Origin: Lineus longissimus
Lineage: Eukaryota; Nemertea; Pilidiophora; Heteronemertea; Lineidae
DNA: 64,000 nt
Assembly: GCF_910592395.1 (NCBI RefSeq)
Contig: NC_088309.1
Location: 1,554,501 to 1,618,500 of the forward strand
Direction of reading: 5' to 3'
Part shown: positions 49,801-62,551 of the stretch, one piece after another
Numbering within the stretch: the stretch's first letter is position 1
How the letters are laid out: every line of letters starts with the position of its first letter
Position numbers and translations under genes: made by a program
Notes under the pieces: model-generated
Databases searched by the model: none
What the model saw: only the letters and a program-made list of their open reading frames with translations
What the model was told of the DNA's origin: nothing

Positions 49801-52094
49801 TATGTGACTGAATTCAACCAGACCTAAACCAGAAGATCAGGTGATGTCTTTCTGAAGCAGCAGTTTGAAGCAGAAGTGCTGCCTGCAATAGTGTTAGCAA
49901 TACACTTCTTCGTTTTTTGTGACGTTTCAGGTCAAACATAATACTTCCCTGACTGCCAACTGCAACCTTCAACATGCTCAAACGACAGACCACTAAGATG
50001 CAGCCAACTGCACTATGCTAGGTCTTTATATTTCTATTGCACTCAGCTCTAACTCCGATAGGACATTTACTGTGATGAGACGCGAAAATCTCATTCGTTC
50101 AATGTCAGCTTGAATGTTCCAATGACTGGTTACGCTTCCTGTTTATTTCCCGCGAAATTGATTTCAACTAGTACGGGGGTTTAGTTGTCATAAAACATAG
50201 CGCCGAATAATGTGAAGTACACGACGTGTACATGGGTGAAATTCTTGTAACTGGCCAGTAACTTCAGTTGGTATTATTGTCGCACTGAAAACTGGTAGAA
50301 TATTCTTGCTCGATCCTAGCTCATCAACCTTTCTCGTCAAGCTTTGTTTGTTTTCTGCGCGAGTGAGTTTGTTATCTCCATGGAAAGAGAGTGACCGCGG
50401 GAAAGGAGACGCTGATTCGCCAGGATGAATGAGACAACAGCGAAGACTGTCCACAAATAGTAGCAATTGTAGAAGTCCGGAGGCGACTGGAAACAAACAA
50501 GAAAACAAATAAGGCTAGTCACGAATGTATATTGTCTAAACGAATTCCCCAACTACACATGACAAATTCAAATACATCCCCAGTTGATACTGGCCGGGAT
50601 AACGAATCTATATTATACCCCAATGTATCGTTTATTAACCCTGTTATGAGAGTTGTCTGCTTATATGGGCAGTGGGCGACGAGAAAATAGAAAACACCCG
50701 CTGGATATATACGTAGAGCGGAAATAGAGGCAAGAGGGTTTCAGGCATTCAATGGTTATACCAACTCAAAGATGACACACACTTGATATTGAAGGTGAAA
50801 CATAAGTAAACACCTTGAGGTCTAATATTGCAGTCGTGAATGCTGCGAACGCCTACGAACTCCGAACCGTCACTTCACCCACAGCTGGGCATGGTAATAA
50901 GAAAGCAAAATTCTATTTCGTTTTGATGAAGCAGTATAGTCTCTCACGTGAATCACTGAATCACTGAACTCCCATCAAATAACTCCACCGCTGAGCTGAT
51001 GAACAAACGCCTGTCAGATCGTATTATTTCCCAGTTCACCTTGTAATCTATGAGACATTGAACCGACCGAAAGTTAAGCCTTGTACGCGGATCCCTGTGC
51101 TATTAGGATGAGGCAAATTAGCGGGTCTCTCCCGTCTCCCGGGTCTCAATAAGACTCGGTTGGTTTGTTCGAAGAAAATTATGAGGCTTCTCCCATATTT
51201 TAAACAGTGTGACACTGTATAACTGTCTCAACTAAATCAACGATGCGACTTTGGTCTGTATATACTATAAATCGATGTTTTGGATATGGGTATGTGAATA
51301 ATCACAATCTGTTAGAAAAAGTGTGGGTCTCAGTAGAATCACCACAGGCAATCTAAAAAATACCGCGCTTTATAGTCGCACCTGATACCCTTTGGCCAAA
51401 GGCAAAGTTGATATGGATGATAAGTTGGAGTGTGCTTATGTAAAAGATACACTTTCAAAACATCGCGGTCACCAGGTTTATGCAAATTCTTATGTCCTCT
51501 TTTAGTTCTGATTGCGATTTATTCTTAATGGTGAGCTCAATCAAATGACACTCTTGCATGCCTGTCTCCTTCGTGTACTTATCATACGCCATGCAACAGG
51601 GGAACCACCCACAAGCGGTTCCGTTGTGAAAACCACGAGGAAATGGTTTTAACGTGATTGATCTGTCCATTATTGCCTCTAAGTTACCAACACTCAGCTC
51701 AATAAAAGTCTTCCTAAAACTGGCAAGAGACCAAAATGAGATATATTTCGGCTCTTACGCCTTTTCGCCGAGGTATACGTGACCTGAATGTCAAGTAGAT
51801 GTTTTAATCAAAAACGTGGTGCAGCGTGTTCGCCTGATTGATTCTTCTGTTTCGACTGATGACATTCACGTTGTACCGATTACGATCGAAGTGTGTAGAC
51901 ATGTTCCTTATAGGTTTGATCTCTGAAACCCGAAGAAGTTGAGTTCTTAATTCTTCTTTTTATAATCGACTCAGTTGACGTTTTAATCCACCGAATGGAT
52001 CGGCACACTAATGCGACGCGAAGTGTCTGGCATATCTGCGTTCTTCTTCACTACTTACCATCAAAGTGCACCGATACGACAGTGAATCGGACTC

Positions 52095-52135
52095 TCGACA
52101 GTCAAGAGGTCAGTGGTCCCTGGTTCTAACCGCGC
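52095..52135 (+). repeat. tRNA-like 3' half (SINE fragment)
   Basis: GGACTCTCGACAGTCAAGAG resembles an anticodon arm, and CTGGTTCTAACC resembles a B box about 20 bases later. The 5' half is not clearly tRNA-like. Confidence 0.28.
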
Positions 52136-52572
52136 TCAGCGAAAGTTGGTTTCCACTGCACAGGAAACTGCCGGCGAATGCAGGAAACTGCGCGGTTTTC
52201 ACAGACATTGGATTAGTTGTGATGTAAGTTACTGACTCGGCAGTTGTAACAGTTTTTCTTTACAAGTATACCATTGTGATCTGAACATTCTTTTACTAAC
52301 AAACAAACTTGAACACATTTCTCGCAATGGTAAAAAAATTTACACATGCCAGTTCTTGATTTTCATTTATAGTGAGAATCCCGACACTTATCTATATTAC
52401 AGTTATCTAAAATTAGAATCAGTAAATTAAATTCAAAAGGTCTCAGTATCGACCAATATCGTTGATAACCAAAACATGTTATTCTTTACTTGACGATGGT
52501 GTTCCCCCGGTGGTCTATCAACTTTAAAATCTTAGTAAAAAACAAGTGCAAAAAGAGAAGGCAATTGTTAAT

Positions 52573-52626
52573 ATCTATACTTAAAAGTACAGATGTACAG
52601 ATGCATCTATACTTAAAAGTATAGAT
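52573..52626. repeat. Tandem duplication of a 22-base hairpin sequence
   Basis: ATCTATACTTAAAAGTACAG-type copies at 52573 and 52605 (period 32). The second copy is a near-perfect palindrome: ATCTATACTT, two bases, AAGTATAGAT. The first copy differs by one base in the right arm. Confidence 0.8.
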
Positions 52627-52666
52627 GTTTTATAGTTATAGCCAACTAATTCCAGTGTTTGAACTA

Positions 52667-53092
52667 TTACGACCTCACGTCTTGTTTGGATAAGATTTCA
52701 ATATAACCTCTGAAATATCTGATGGTTAATGAAACCCGCCGATAAGTATTCCAGAAACGCAATAACACCGACACCATCATACAATGTAACACATGTATCA
52801 ATCCCAGCTGGACAATCCCATCGTATAGCCTACGTTTTAGAGAATAGCAACCCAAGACCAAACATTCCCACATAAGCACTCTTGCCCCAAATAATACAGC
52901 TGTCATACAGAGGAACATCATCGTAGACACTTCGTATGGAATATTTGTACAAGCGAGATTGGCAATAAACTTGTCGAACAACGGTATTGACCAGTGTTCG
53001 TTGATACTTGCAGTGACATTCGCCGGTGTCGTGCCTGCCATCGAAACGTTCGCCAATACAATATCAATCCTTATTTGCACTGTTCTTGACAT
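52667..53092 (-). CDS. Possible small membrane protein, 141 aa, unrecognised
   Basis: I do not recognise the family. The ORF has an ATG, an N-terminal half with two possible N-glycosylation sites (NVSM, NVTAS), two hydrophobic stretches (about residues 57-82, MMFLCMTAVLFGARVLMWEC, and 91-113, GIVQLGLIHVLHCMMVSVLL) and a basic C-terminus. The composition looks more protein-like than neighbouring frames. An acceptor-like CCTATCAG directly precedes the ATG on the minus strand, so it could also be the last exon of a longer gene. No clear poly(A) signal was seen right after the stop. It may equally be a chance ORF. Confidence 0.28.
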   Translation of the reverse strand: MSRTVQIRIDIVLANVSMAGTTPANVTASINEHWSIPLFDKFIANLACTNIPYEVSTMMFLCMTAVLFGARVLMWECLVLGCYSLKRRLYDGIVQLGLIHVLHCMMVSVLLRFWNTYRRVSLTIRYFRGYIEILSKQDVRS

Positions 53093-56000
53093 ACTGATAG
53101 GGCTTTAAATTAAGCCTCTTAAACAAAGCGTCCAGATATGATACGAAGTATTTCCATTCTTGATATTCTATCTTCATCCAAACCATAACACTTTAAGTGG
53201 CTTAGCCTGGATGTGTGGAACAACAACTGTAGAACTGCGCTAGGTGGAGAAGGCGAATAAATAATAAATCGAATTCGACGAATGTACAGCTTCATATATC
53301 TTCAAGTTGTTTTCACAGTACGTCTTATATGTTTCATAGTGGTTTCCAGTGCCAATCGTGAGCACACAAGGAATGTACATGTACAGTATTGAGAAATCGC
53401 TTGAATAGGGTCTTATACTGATGATTTCGTTTGAGAACGAAGTCGCCGACAAGTGAATATTTCGGTCAATCCTCTTATACAATGGTATACATTTATGAGC
53501 ATTAAAAGTAATACTTGTAGGTAGTGAACGATATTTTACTATCGTCATCACTTTGAATTCTTCCTAAAAATAAGACGTTGACTGAACCAAGTTCAATTCA
53601 GGTAACAGGGTCACCAGACAACCATGGCATTTTGATAGTTCTTTCAATGTTTTCTGGTTAAGCCCACTGATCAAAACGACAAAGCGGATTCTGAGACTGC
53701 CCCTTGTAACAGTATATCATACCGCGCCAGAAGAATCGATTCTGGCAAGGATGCTATGGTCCTTAAATGTCCTTTACCGTGTAAAATGTTGACCAACCTG
53801 AATACATATCGGCATAACCATCAAAGCAGTACGTGAAGAGCCTGAGTGTTGCATTGCATCTAATCGAGATGCACTGTCAAAATCTCGCGGGCGTTTCACT
53901 TTCGCAAATAACATCGATTTGCAAAAAATGAATCTCGCGAAAAAATTATTTTTAACCGTGAAAAGGAAAGAAACTTTGTAATCCGCCAAACTAAAAATAG
54001 TGAAAATTTTATATTTTCAGAAATCTTCGTAGTAATAATAAAAAGACGCAGATATTTGTTGGTTTACAGTATTTTATCATGATGGCTGCACTAGTGTACA
54101 CAATAAAGAAGTAATAAAAAAGGATCTTGAAAAATGATAGGTTATTGCATGTAGAAGGAATTCGTCTGATTTAGTTTGCTGTACAAATATTTACCCAGAA
54201 ACAAGCGGGGATGCAGGCAGTGTGTGTGATGTGGCCATCTCGCATCGTCTTGATAGAAAAGGTCAGGCACAACCCATCTGACTGGTGCTACTTGTAGATG
54301 GAATTTAATTAAAAAAATTCTAGATCAGGCGAACATAACAAAATATTCGTTAAGATCTCCTGTCTAGGTGTATGTCTTGTTTTAACAACTCGAACTCTCC
54401 TTTAGACGACAATCAGCGTAAACTACAAATCATATAATATTTCAAAGAAATATCTCACAAGTTTATCGAAATTTCGAAAATGAGAAGTTAGTCTACCTAT
54501 TTCACGGGAGAGCCCGGGGTCAAAGCTATTGATTAGCTTGTTACAGTGACGTGATGGCGTCAGTTCCAATACTGTGTACTACGTTCGGTACGACCTGTAT
54601 GCCATATCATCTCAGTTCTACGGTAAACACATAAGAGCTTAGATACCATTCTCTCCAGAACTGAAAGAGCTTGGGCTTGACGCACATTTCTTAACACAAC
54701 ACATGCAAACATACACGACGATAATGCAAACATACAAAAATCGGTAAAGATCACATAGAGACGAATCTCTAAAAGCTGTTTCCCAGTACGCGTGCTGTGG
54801 GCTCGCTGGCGAAACAGCACACGGGGCGGCGAACGAAAAGACGAATAAGAGTTTGTTCAAGTATAAAGGCTTGTGGGGAGTGGAAAGCCTCCGTGCAAAG
54901 CGAATTCAATTCAGCAATGTACATCCTCCGGCGATGGAGACCCTGTGTTATCATGTGTACGAGTACAGCGACTGATGCTGTGGGGTTTGGGCGAATGGAT
55001 TTGCTGTACGTGAGAGAAATTTCAAATCGCTGAGTTGATGCACAACTGATATGCACAGATTCAACCATCCATCTTCTTTGCCGTTGGTGGAAGGGTGTGC
55101 TCAGTGTCAACTGTAGCTACGAAGGTCTTGTGGAATCGGCGTAAAAGAATTCGCAGCTGTTCGAATGTACACTGTGCGTGCGTACGAAAACAAGGTATTC
55201 TGAGAATTCAGATATGAAATGAAACCTTTATCTACACAAAAAAGAAACTTCATACAGTACTTCTCAAGTTGCAATACCGACTGTAGGTACTGTTATGTAC
55301 ATATACAGTATATTATGTGGAGAAGCCTATGTGATACGCTCATAACGAATTTGAGAGGAATGGAATTAACAAGCCATTCTGGTACGGCACTTTAAACTCG
55401 TATGCTGCATGATGCTGCGCCTTACTATACCTGAACCATGCACCTGGCACCTCATTTGTATTTCATTTGGAGGTTGAATATACTGGACACAGTCAGTTCG
55501 TTTAAAAACATACAGCATTCCTAAAGTCAAGATATATAACAAAAGCATACAATATGAGCAGAGCGTTAACGCTTTACTCATACAGCCCCATACCTTCTTG
55601 CCAGAATGCCCTTTAGGAATGCCCATGCAGCCTACCTTTTACCAACCAAGTGCATCAAATGTTGCAAAAATGCAGTGTTACTGCACTGAACCAGCAGTAC
55701 TGTTCGGAGTAAAGTAAACCGTAGCATAGAGAGAGAGATTTCAGCCACTCCACAAATTAACGAGGCAGACCGTCGCCGACAAGGACAAAATGGAACGAAA
55801 CCGTCATCCTAGAACACGAGTTGCCATGGCTGTTAGTTTCAGACCGATCACTCATACATTCGAAACGATCGATTCGATATCGCTGATCAGTGAAACAGCT
55901 GAGACGTTCACCCGGTCTAGCTAGCCGCAGGCATCCGTGGAAGCATAATAATTAAATGGTCCAAAGGTGAGAATGTGGTGGGCAGGGAAACCGTGATACA

Positions 56001-59000
56001 ACTAGAAATCGATAGCCATTGACTAGCTGTGACTGAAGAACGTAGATCCTTCCAGTTTTTTTCATTGATTAGTTATTATGTCAGTTGCCAAATGCCACCA
56101 ATATCCCTTTTGTGTCATCGCTGAACGTAGTAAAACGTACGATGGAAATTAACAGCTACACATCGCAATTGCCGGTAAGTGGCTTCTTATCTTTTTCGTG
56201 GCTGTACCCAGGTGGAAACCTCAGCGTTGTACCCAGTAAATCAACTCATTCGAGACGGATGAGAGAATCATTTCCCCGTCTATTGCAGCTGGGGCTTTTA
56301 TGGTAAAGAATAAATGGTTTGAAAGAGAAGACAGAGCTATTAACAGCTTTTCTTGTCGATAGTCAACTTCATCATCATCATCATCGACCAATAATGGTTG
56401 GGTGCATTATACAAAAACTGAGTTTCGTGATTTACGCTTGCTGTTCATATAAGCAACATTTTGACGTCAAATATCTCGAGATTCTGCAAAAGTTGGATAT
56501 GTTTTAAACTAAAAGAAGAAATCTCCGAGGTGTCAGTCCTAAGCTGATATCGCATCGAACATGATTTCTTGGGAAATTAAAACGGCGTAATATGATAAGG
56601 ATCGCATTGTTCATTTCGCGTGGATGCCATCGTGGCAACAAAGGCAAGATCAGCAATGTAATAAAACAGTCAGTTGCATAGCATTCACCAGCACTGTCAC
56701 GAAGATGGCGAGCATAAGCAGCGGTATTCTAAACGCGCCGTGAAATTCGAGCCTTTTTGTGTTGTAGGTGTAGTTTCAGGTAGACTCGAAAGCATTCATA
56801 CCGTTCGTGTTGGCAACTGTGACTGTCCATGCACTGGGACAGAAATGTTCCCACTGCAGTCAAACATTTCATGATCAATGAATATAAATTTAAGTGCGTT
56901 CGGTCGCTCAACCAAATGGCCTCCAATTGACAGGAAGTCGGTATGTATGTGATCAACAAGAGAACATTCATCCATCATAACGAGCTGTCAGACTAGACGT
57001 CCTGAGCTCAGATTGGGGATAGGATAGTTAGGGCTGCAGATAATTTAGTCCCATCTATATCGAAACTGTCACCCAAGGACAACATTTGGCAATGATCAAA
57101 GCAACAGTGTTACGAGATTCCCACTAGAGGCGACAGAGGAAGCAACGGCACTGGGCCGGTTTGTTTCGAATTGGTGTCACTGCATCGCTAGCTAACATTA
57201 TCGAGTGCCTTGAAGAAGCATCCACATCAAATTAACCATGCCCTTTGGACAAACACAACGACATAATTGAATGACTCAATGTTTGCCAATGCCTTCCAGC
57301 ATGCAATTCTAACAGCATGACGAGTGGATAACAGCCCTGATGAACAGCATTTCATTTAATTCTGACAATATGACAAGTGGTTAAGCGGCGGCTTAACAAG
57401 CTCGTCTATAGTGAGTTGACTTTGTCTTAAGATTACCCACTGAGGCGGGATACATGTTTAACTGCCATCAATGTTGACGGTCATCCGCCTCACAGCAATC
57501 ATACATGATATTCGGGTTAATCCCTAAAGACGTTTACCACAAGACTCATTTGTTTTCCAAGATGGAACAAAGCCGAAGATCAAGGCGATAGTATGATAGA
57601 GTGTATATTTTCTTCGTCAGGCGATTTTTTTTCGTATGCCTTGAGAAATACATGATACAACAGAAATTATTCCCTCATGGTCATTATCAGCATTTACTGT
57701 ATAAACTGCCAAATGTTTGCTTTTGCAAGTCGAGGTTATTCGCAAAATGTTACTGACGGTATATATCACCGTATCCTCGAAAACTGCCACTGGGAACTAT
57801 GTAAAACCATTGGCCGTCAAACATGTCTAACTTGGCCACTAAATCATAACTATATGCAAGTACTGCAGATGGTTTCGAAAATAGTCTTCCCAATTCTGAA
57901 TAGACCATCGACACCTCCTACATGTATATTTAATGCAAGTCACTGGCGCGCAGAGGACCTGCCTCTGCAATTACTGGTAGGTCGTATTCTGAGACACTTA
58001 AAAATGGTGTGTGCATTAATGGATATAACACTACCCAACATGCTGTGAATTCCCACATCACTATTTGTCGATGCAGCGCAACTGATTTGTGAGGATTCTG
58101 AGTACTTATAGCAGGGGTGTTTTGCAATTTACATTGTTGAATAGTGTAGATATACTATGTTGACAGTGTCTAGAACGTAGTCTACTCAAACCCCAATAAC
58201 ATGATGTTCTGTTCCGAGGGACAACTCCATTATGGGATTAAATCTTCGCAAAGCAATACTTAACCCGTTCAATGATGTCGGGAAATACTTAGCTGAGACG
58301 GCATACAGGTTTTCATAATTCGAAAACTCCCAGCAAAAAGTTAGTCTTTTGAACAGCTTAGGGCTGCTTTTGGAAACACGCTTTGTGGATCAACGAAAAG
58401 GCTTAGAGATGAAAGTACTCAGAAACATTTTGATAACAAGATCGATTGGAAGCAAAGTTCTAAATGGAATGCTTGATATTGCTCACGTCTGTGATTTAGA
58501 GGGAGAACTTGGGTGTGGGATTTAGGTGACCAGGAGGAAAATGCACCTATTCGCCTCCATGTGCCCCCTCGATGTAGCAAGAGACTAATAGCTGATCACT
58601 AATAACGATTATCGCAAGTGTTGTGAGGTGGTTTTGGACATGTCTAGGAAATTCAAGCTATGGCGATATGAACCTTGTGTGAAATTGAGCGACATTTTTA
58701 TTTCACACAAGCTTCAGATCACCATCATGTTGAATTCGTTGACAATTTTCTTGATGGAGGACCTGCCAGCAATAAGTTATAGAAAAAACACCAGACACAC
58801 TGCCGAAAACACGTCCTCTTTCGGACTGATATCGCACCGGCAAAGTTTGTTGCTGGCTTTTCGGCCTGGCGAGGGGGCGATGCGACCAGGCATAAGTGGA
58901 TTACTTAGAAATTACCACTGGGGCGTGAAAAGCTATCACTGCTGTCATTTGCAGATGACGCGGCCTATTGATTAGTCGGGCAGGTACATAGCGGTATTGC

Positions 59001-60525
59001 AACCAATCCCCCGTGGCTCGATATACGACTGACCGCTGTCAAGCTTAGCTGGTTTCCCCCGTCGATCCGGCTTAACATTTGACAAGATTTGGACGCCTCT
59101 TGGGAATCCATCGGGATATTTGTACAAAAGTCGCGTAGGGAGGTGGGATAAGAGCCATTCGGCCGTCTCCACAAGCGAGAAGCAAACACTTAAATGAGCT
59201 AAACATTCAGATGCACTGGAAACTAGTAACGCCTCTTTTAGAATCACATCAACTGGAGGACTATGATTGTCCATTTTCGATTCAAAGAGACAGTTCCAAT
59301 TTTTAATCTTTCGCTTCAGCGAAGTCATCGATTGTTTTACAAAAGAGATTACCGTGGAAAGCCAATAAAAGCGGTGTTTACCCTGATGATTTCATCATCG
59401 ATACAGAAATTCTTTAACCAATGCCAAGAAGAATGATCTTGGATTGGATTGAATGATACACTGAAACGAAAATATCAATTCAGTACATGGTGACATTGCA
59501 TGGGCATAGTATGATGGCCATGAGCTTTCTGCACTTCTCATTATCAGAAGATCCGCAAGCATAGCTATTACGTGCACTGTTTTACGTGCACTATTCCATA
59601 CTAACGGCCTTGGTTTAGTATGAATTTTTTCCCCACAGAAGCGTAGAAATCGATACCAGCATCGACTTCTGTATTGCTCATTAAGAATGCAATACTTTTG
59701 TTTTAAAATGTACCATATGTGTAAGAGAGACCTATGACCACTTGAAAGGCATACGCTTTGTAATGGCGAGCGCTATTTACGCTTTAGAAATTTTATTGTA
59801 TTTTTTGTTTAATGTTCAGAGCCATGAATAGGAAACCAGACCACTTGTTGTATCAATGTGCATTTATTCCTGGGCACGTGCTGTGTAAATTAAATGGAGA
59901 ATCGTTATTAAGAACAATGAACAAGACATCAAACACACCCGGTTCAATCGACTGACGGCAGTTAAAGAGCACAGAGCATTTTAAATTGCACGTGTAATAA
60001 CATTACAGCTGTTAAGAATTGTGCTAAACCAGTCCCCATACGAATCATAGAATATGGGTACTAGTATTAGTTGTGCGGAATGAATGTACACTATGGAGGA
60101 TTTCGACAGCTTGTCAATACACTGCTGCTGTCACGCGTGTGACAGGTTGGAGAAATGTATCAGGACCAGCTTCTCCTCTAATGTTGTAATGTCGTTTTGT
60201 CACTGAATATGGCCTCTTTTGGCAAAGTGACGAGGTGCACTTGACCCCATTTTGCCATACTCTTGAAAAAAATGACGTCATCAACGTGCTCCGCCGTATA
60301 GAGTACCATGTGATCAATGACAAGAGGGCTTGTATCGGTTAATGATGCACGCATTAAGAGTGAATGATTAGTTATCGAACATCAAGCTCGACGCTCTTCA
60401 CTGGTACTTCTCCTGACATTGATATCCAATATGGGAAATGCCACCCTAGTAATGGAGCACATGTACCTTTTCTACACGGTGTCAGGGGTGCAGTAACAGC
60501 CTCAAGTCTGCTTGAATGTAAACCA
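53093..60525. other. Intergenic stretch without supportable gene
   Basis: Frames reach about 123 codons (57677-58048 plus; 58972-59328 minus) without any recognisable motif, and several overlap on both strands. A CAT trinucleotide run lies at 56370-56385, and a short hairpin, GTCAC-GCGT-GTGAC, near 60130. Nothing else recognised. Confidence 0.5.
56370..56385. repeat. Short (CAT)n microsatellite
   Basis: Five consecutive CAT/ATC units in a non-coding context. Confidence 0.8.
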
Positions 60526-60527
60526 GG

Positions 60528-60592
60528 AAGGCTGCATCAGCCAGATTTGAACCGTACACTCATAACACGACCAGCCCGACGAACCTGACGAG
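60528..60592 (-). repeat. tRNA-like SINE fragment
   Basis: The minus strand shows a B box, CGGTTCAAATCTGG (60540-60553), preceded by an anticodon-arm-like GTCGTGTTATGAGTG. The A-box region is degraded, so a tRNA-derived SINE or tRNA pseudogene is the likeliest reading. Confidence 0.35.
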
Positions 60593-61620
60593 TTAACAAA
60601 AAGAACTCCAATTTCCCTGATGAGTCTACCAAAGTGGTGTTTCTAGTCTGAGGTCATCTCATTAGAACGAACATATATGGTGACTTATTGCTATTAATCA
60701 AGAACGATGCGTTTCCCCCCACATAAAGGCCCTCCGGAGTATGATAATGTTATTTATTGGACGCCAGCAATGCCTCTCAATCTTCAAGATATGAACAGGA
60801 GTCATATACATATGATATATATACATCAGACATAGACTTAGACGCTGGACTCAGCCCTGGATGAAACACTACTTGCTTTATACGATGATTTGTACCAAAC
60901 GCGATGCACGGTTGGTTTTTTTCATGGACAATTGTCCCGCAATCAAACCATAACCAGGAGATATGTTACAATCTACAAGTTAAATGGAGGTAGACAAAGC
61001 TCCGTTTTTCTATGCAATCATATTTTCCCATGTGTCATCAGTGTATTCTCTTATGCGTGCCAGTATATATAGATAGACATGCATATTGCATTAAACAAAA
61101 CCAACAGCTGTTTTAAAAGTTTGGCAATCGCTGTTACCAATATATGTTGCATTATGAAAACCCAAAAATACGTATCATCTGATCATGATGCTTATCTCTG
61201 GACATTTCTTTATAGGCGTCTTGAGTTGTTGTGGCATGTACAATGTACGCGAGCTCCGATACCATGCCCCGTACGAAACGATCGTGTCTGATCACTCCGT
61301 TATCATTTTATGAATAATAGACGAGGTTGTTATATTTGCCAGAAGGAATATTCATACGTTCATACAGACGTTTCCATGAACATGCGAATTAGTAGTGTCA
61401 TTTGTTTCTTTACAGGAACATGTCATGTGCATAGGCAGTGCATAGAATAATGTACAGTTGAGGTGCCGGTCCAGAAAGTGATATGGGATGACAAATGCCT
61501 CAAGCAAGCTAACCTGCGATCAGCTAGATAAGTAAACCGTGTGCACACACTAATTTACACATTTCAATGACTCACCATGTACTTTTTGGAATCGAGGAAA
61601 ATAAGATACTGACCTGGAAC

Positions 61621-61635
61621 GAGAGAGAGAGAGAG
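61621..61635. repeat. (GA)n microsatellite
   Basis: About seven and a half GA units. No associated feature. Confidence 0.85.
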
Positions 61636-62514
61636 TTACACAAATATCACAAAAACCTAAGATTATTTCCTATCATCCTCAGCGATTCCCGACATCCCGC
61701 TAAGTGCATTGATTGACTAGATGTAATAGAGTATGAACCCACTGTGAAGAAGAAACCTGTGTGAAGCGATCCATTCTGTGGAGAGTACCTGGAACGAAGA
61801 AGGATAGCGGAGAGAATCATGGAATGCTTGGCTGCGCTATCCAGTTTATCAAGTTCATAATTTTTAGCGAGCTCTTTACACTGTTGGATGCTGTTTCCTT
61901 GCATAAAGCTTTGACATGTATAATTAAGCCACGGGTTACGACGACTGGCAGATAGGTAATCGATTGGTGCCACCTGTATCCGAGGACCGACGATGAACTT
62001 CTGCCGTCCTCTCAAGAACATGTATTCTTTGCATCGTCCAGGTATTGCTCAGTCAAAGTGAGTAAGGACATATTACTGTAATGCACGGTGCACAGTGCCG
62101 ATCAAAACACACATCTTTAATGTTGATATGATCATGAGTGCTGAATACAAAATTGAAAATGTTTGAAGTAGCCTATTTCTGGCTTATATCTATCGGATGA
62201 GTATTTGGCATGTTAATGTAAGCAATGTCTTCACATTTGGTATTTCAGTAAAGTACTTGTATATATGAACATGGTGTGTACATGCGAAAAGATGTTTGGT
62301 TTATGCAAACGTACTTTAAGGGTTTATAAGATTTATAAATATGTGCATACCTCTGTCAGGCAACACCTACTTTGAGTGGGACTGTAAGTACAAATGTATT
62401 ACACAAAAATATGGAACCATCGAGAAGAATGTGGGCTTCTTCCAGTCTGTTCAGGCCTTACAGTCAGTTCCTTCCAACAAACTCAATGGGTTCAAGTTCA
62501 AAGTAACCGAATGC

Positions 62515-62551
62515 TAAAGTAGTCTCTAAGTAAAGTAAAGTAGTCCCTAAG
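62515..62551 (+). repeat. Short tandem duplication, 21-bp period
   Basis: TAAAGTAGTCTCTAAG at 62515 is repeated as TAAAGTAGTCCCTAAG at 62536, separated by TAAAG. Likely a local replication duplication. Confidence 0.75.

Larger units (their letters stand above)
46454..52094. other. Intergenic stretch without supportable gene
   Basis: The first 400 bases are probably the receptor 3' UTR. The rest holds an AT dinucleotide-type run at 46779-46804, the SINE-like piece at 46565 and short frames without domains. No gene supported. Confidence 0.5.
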
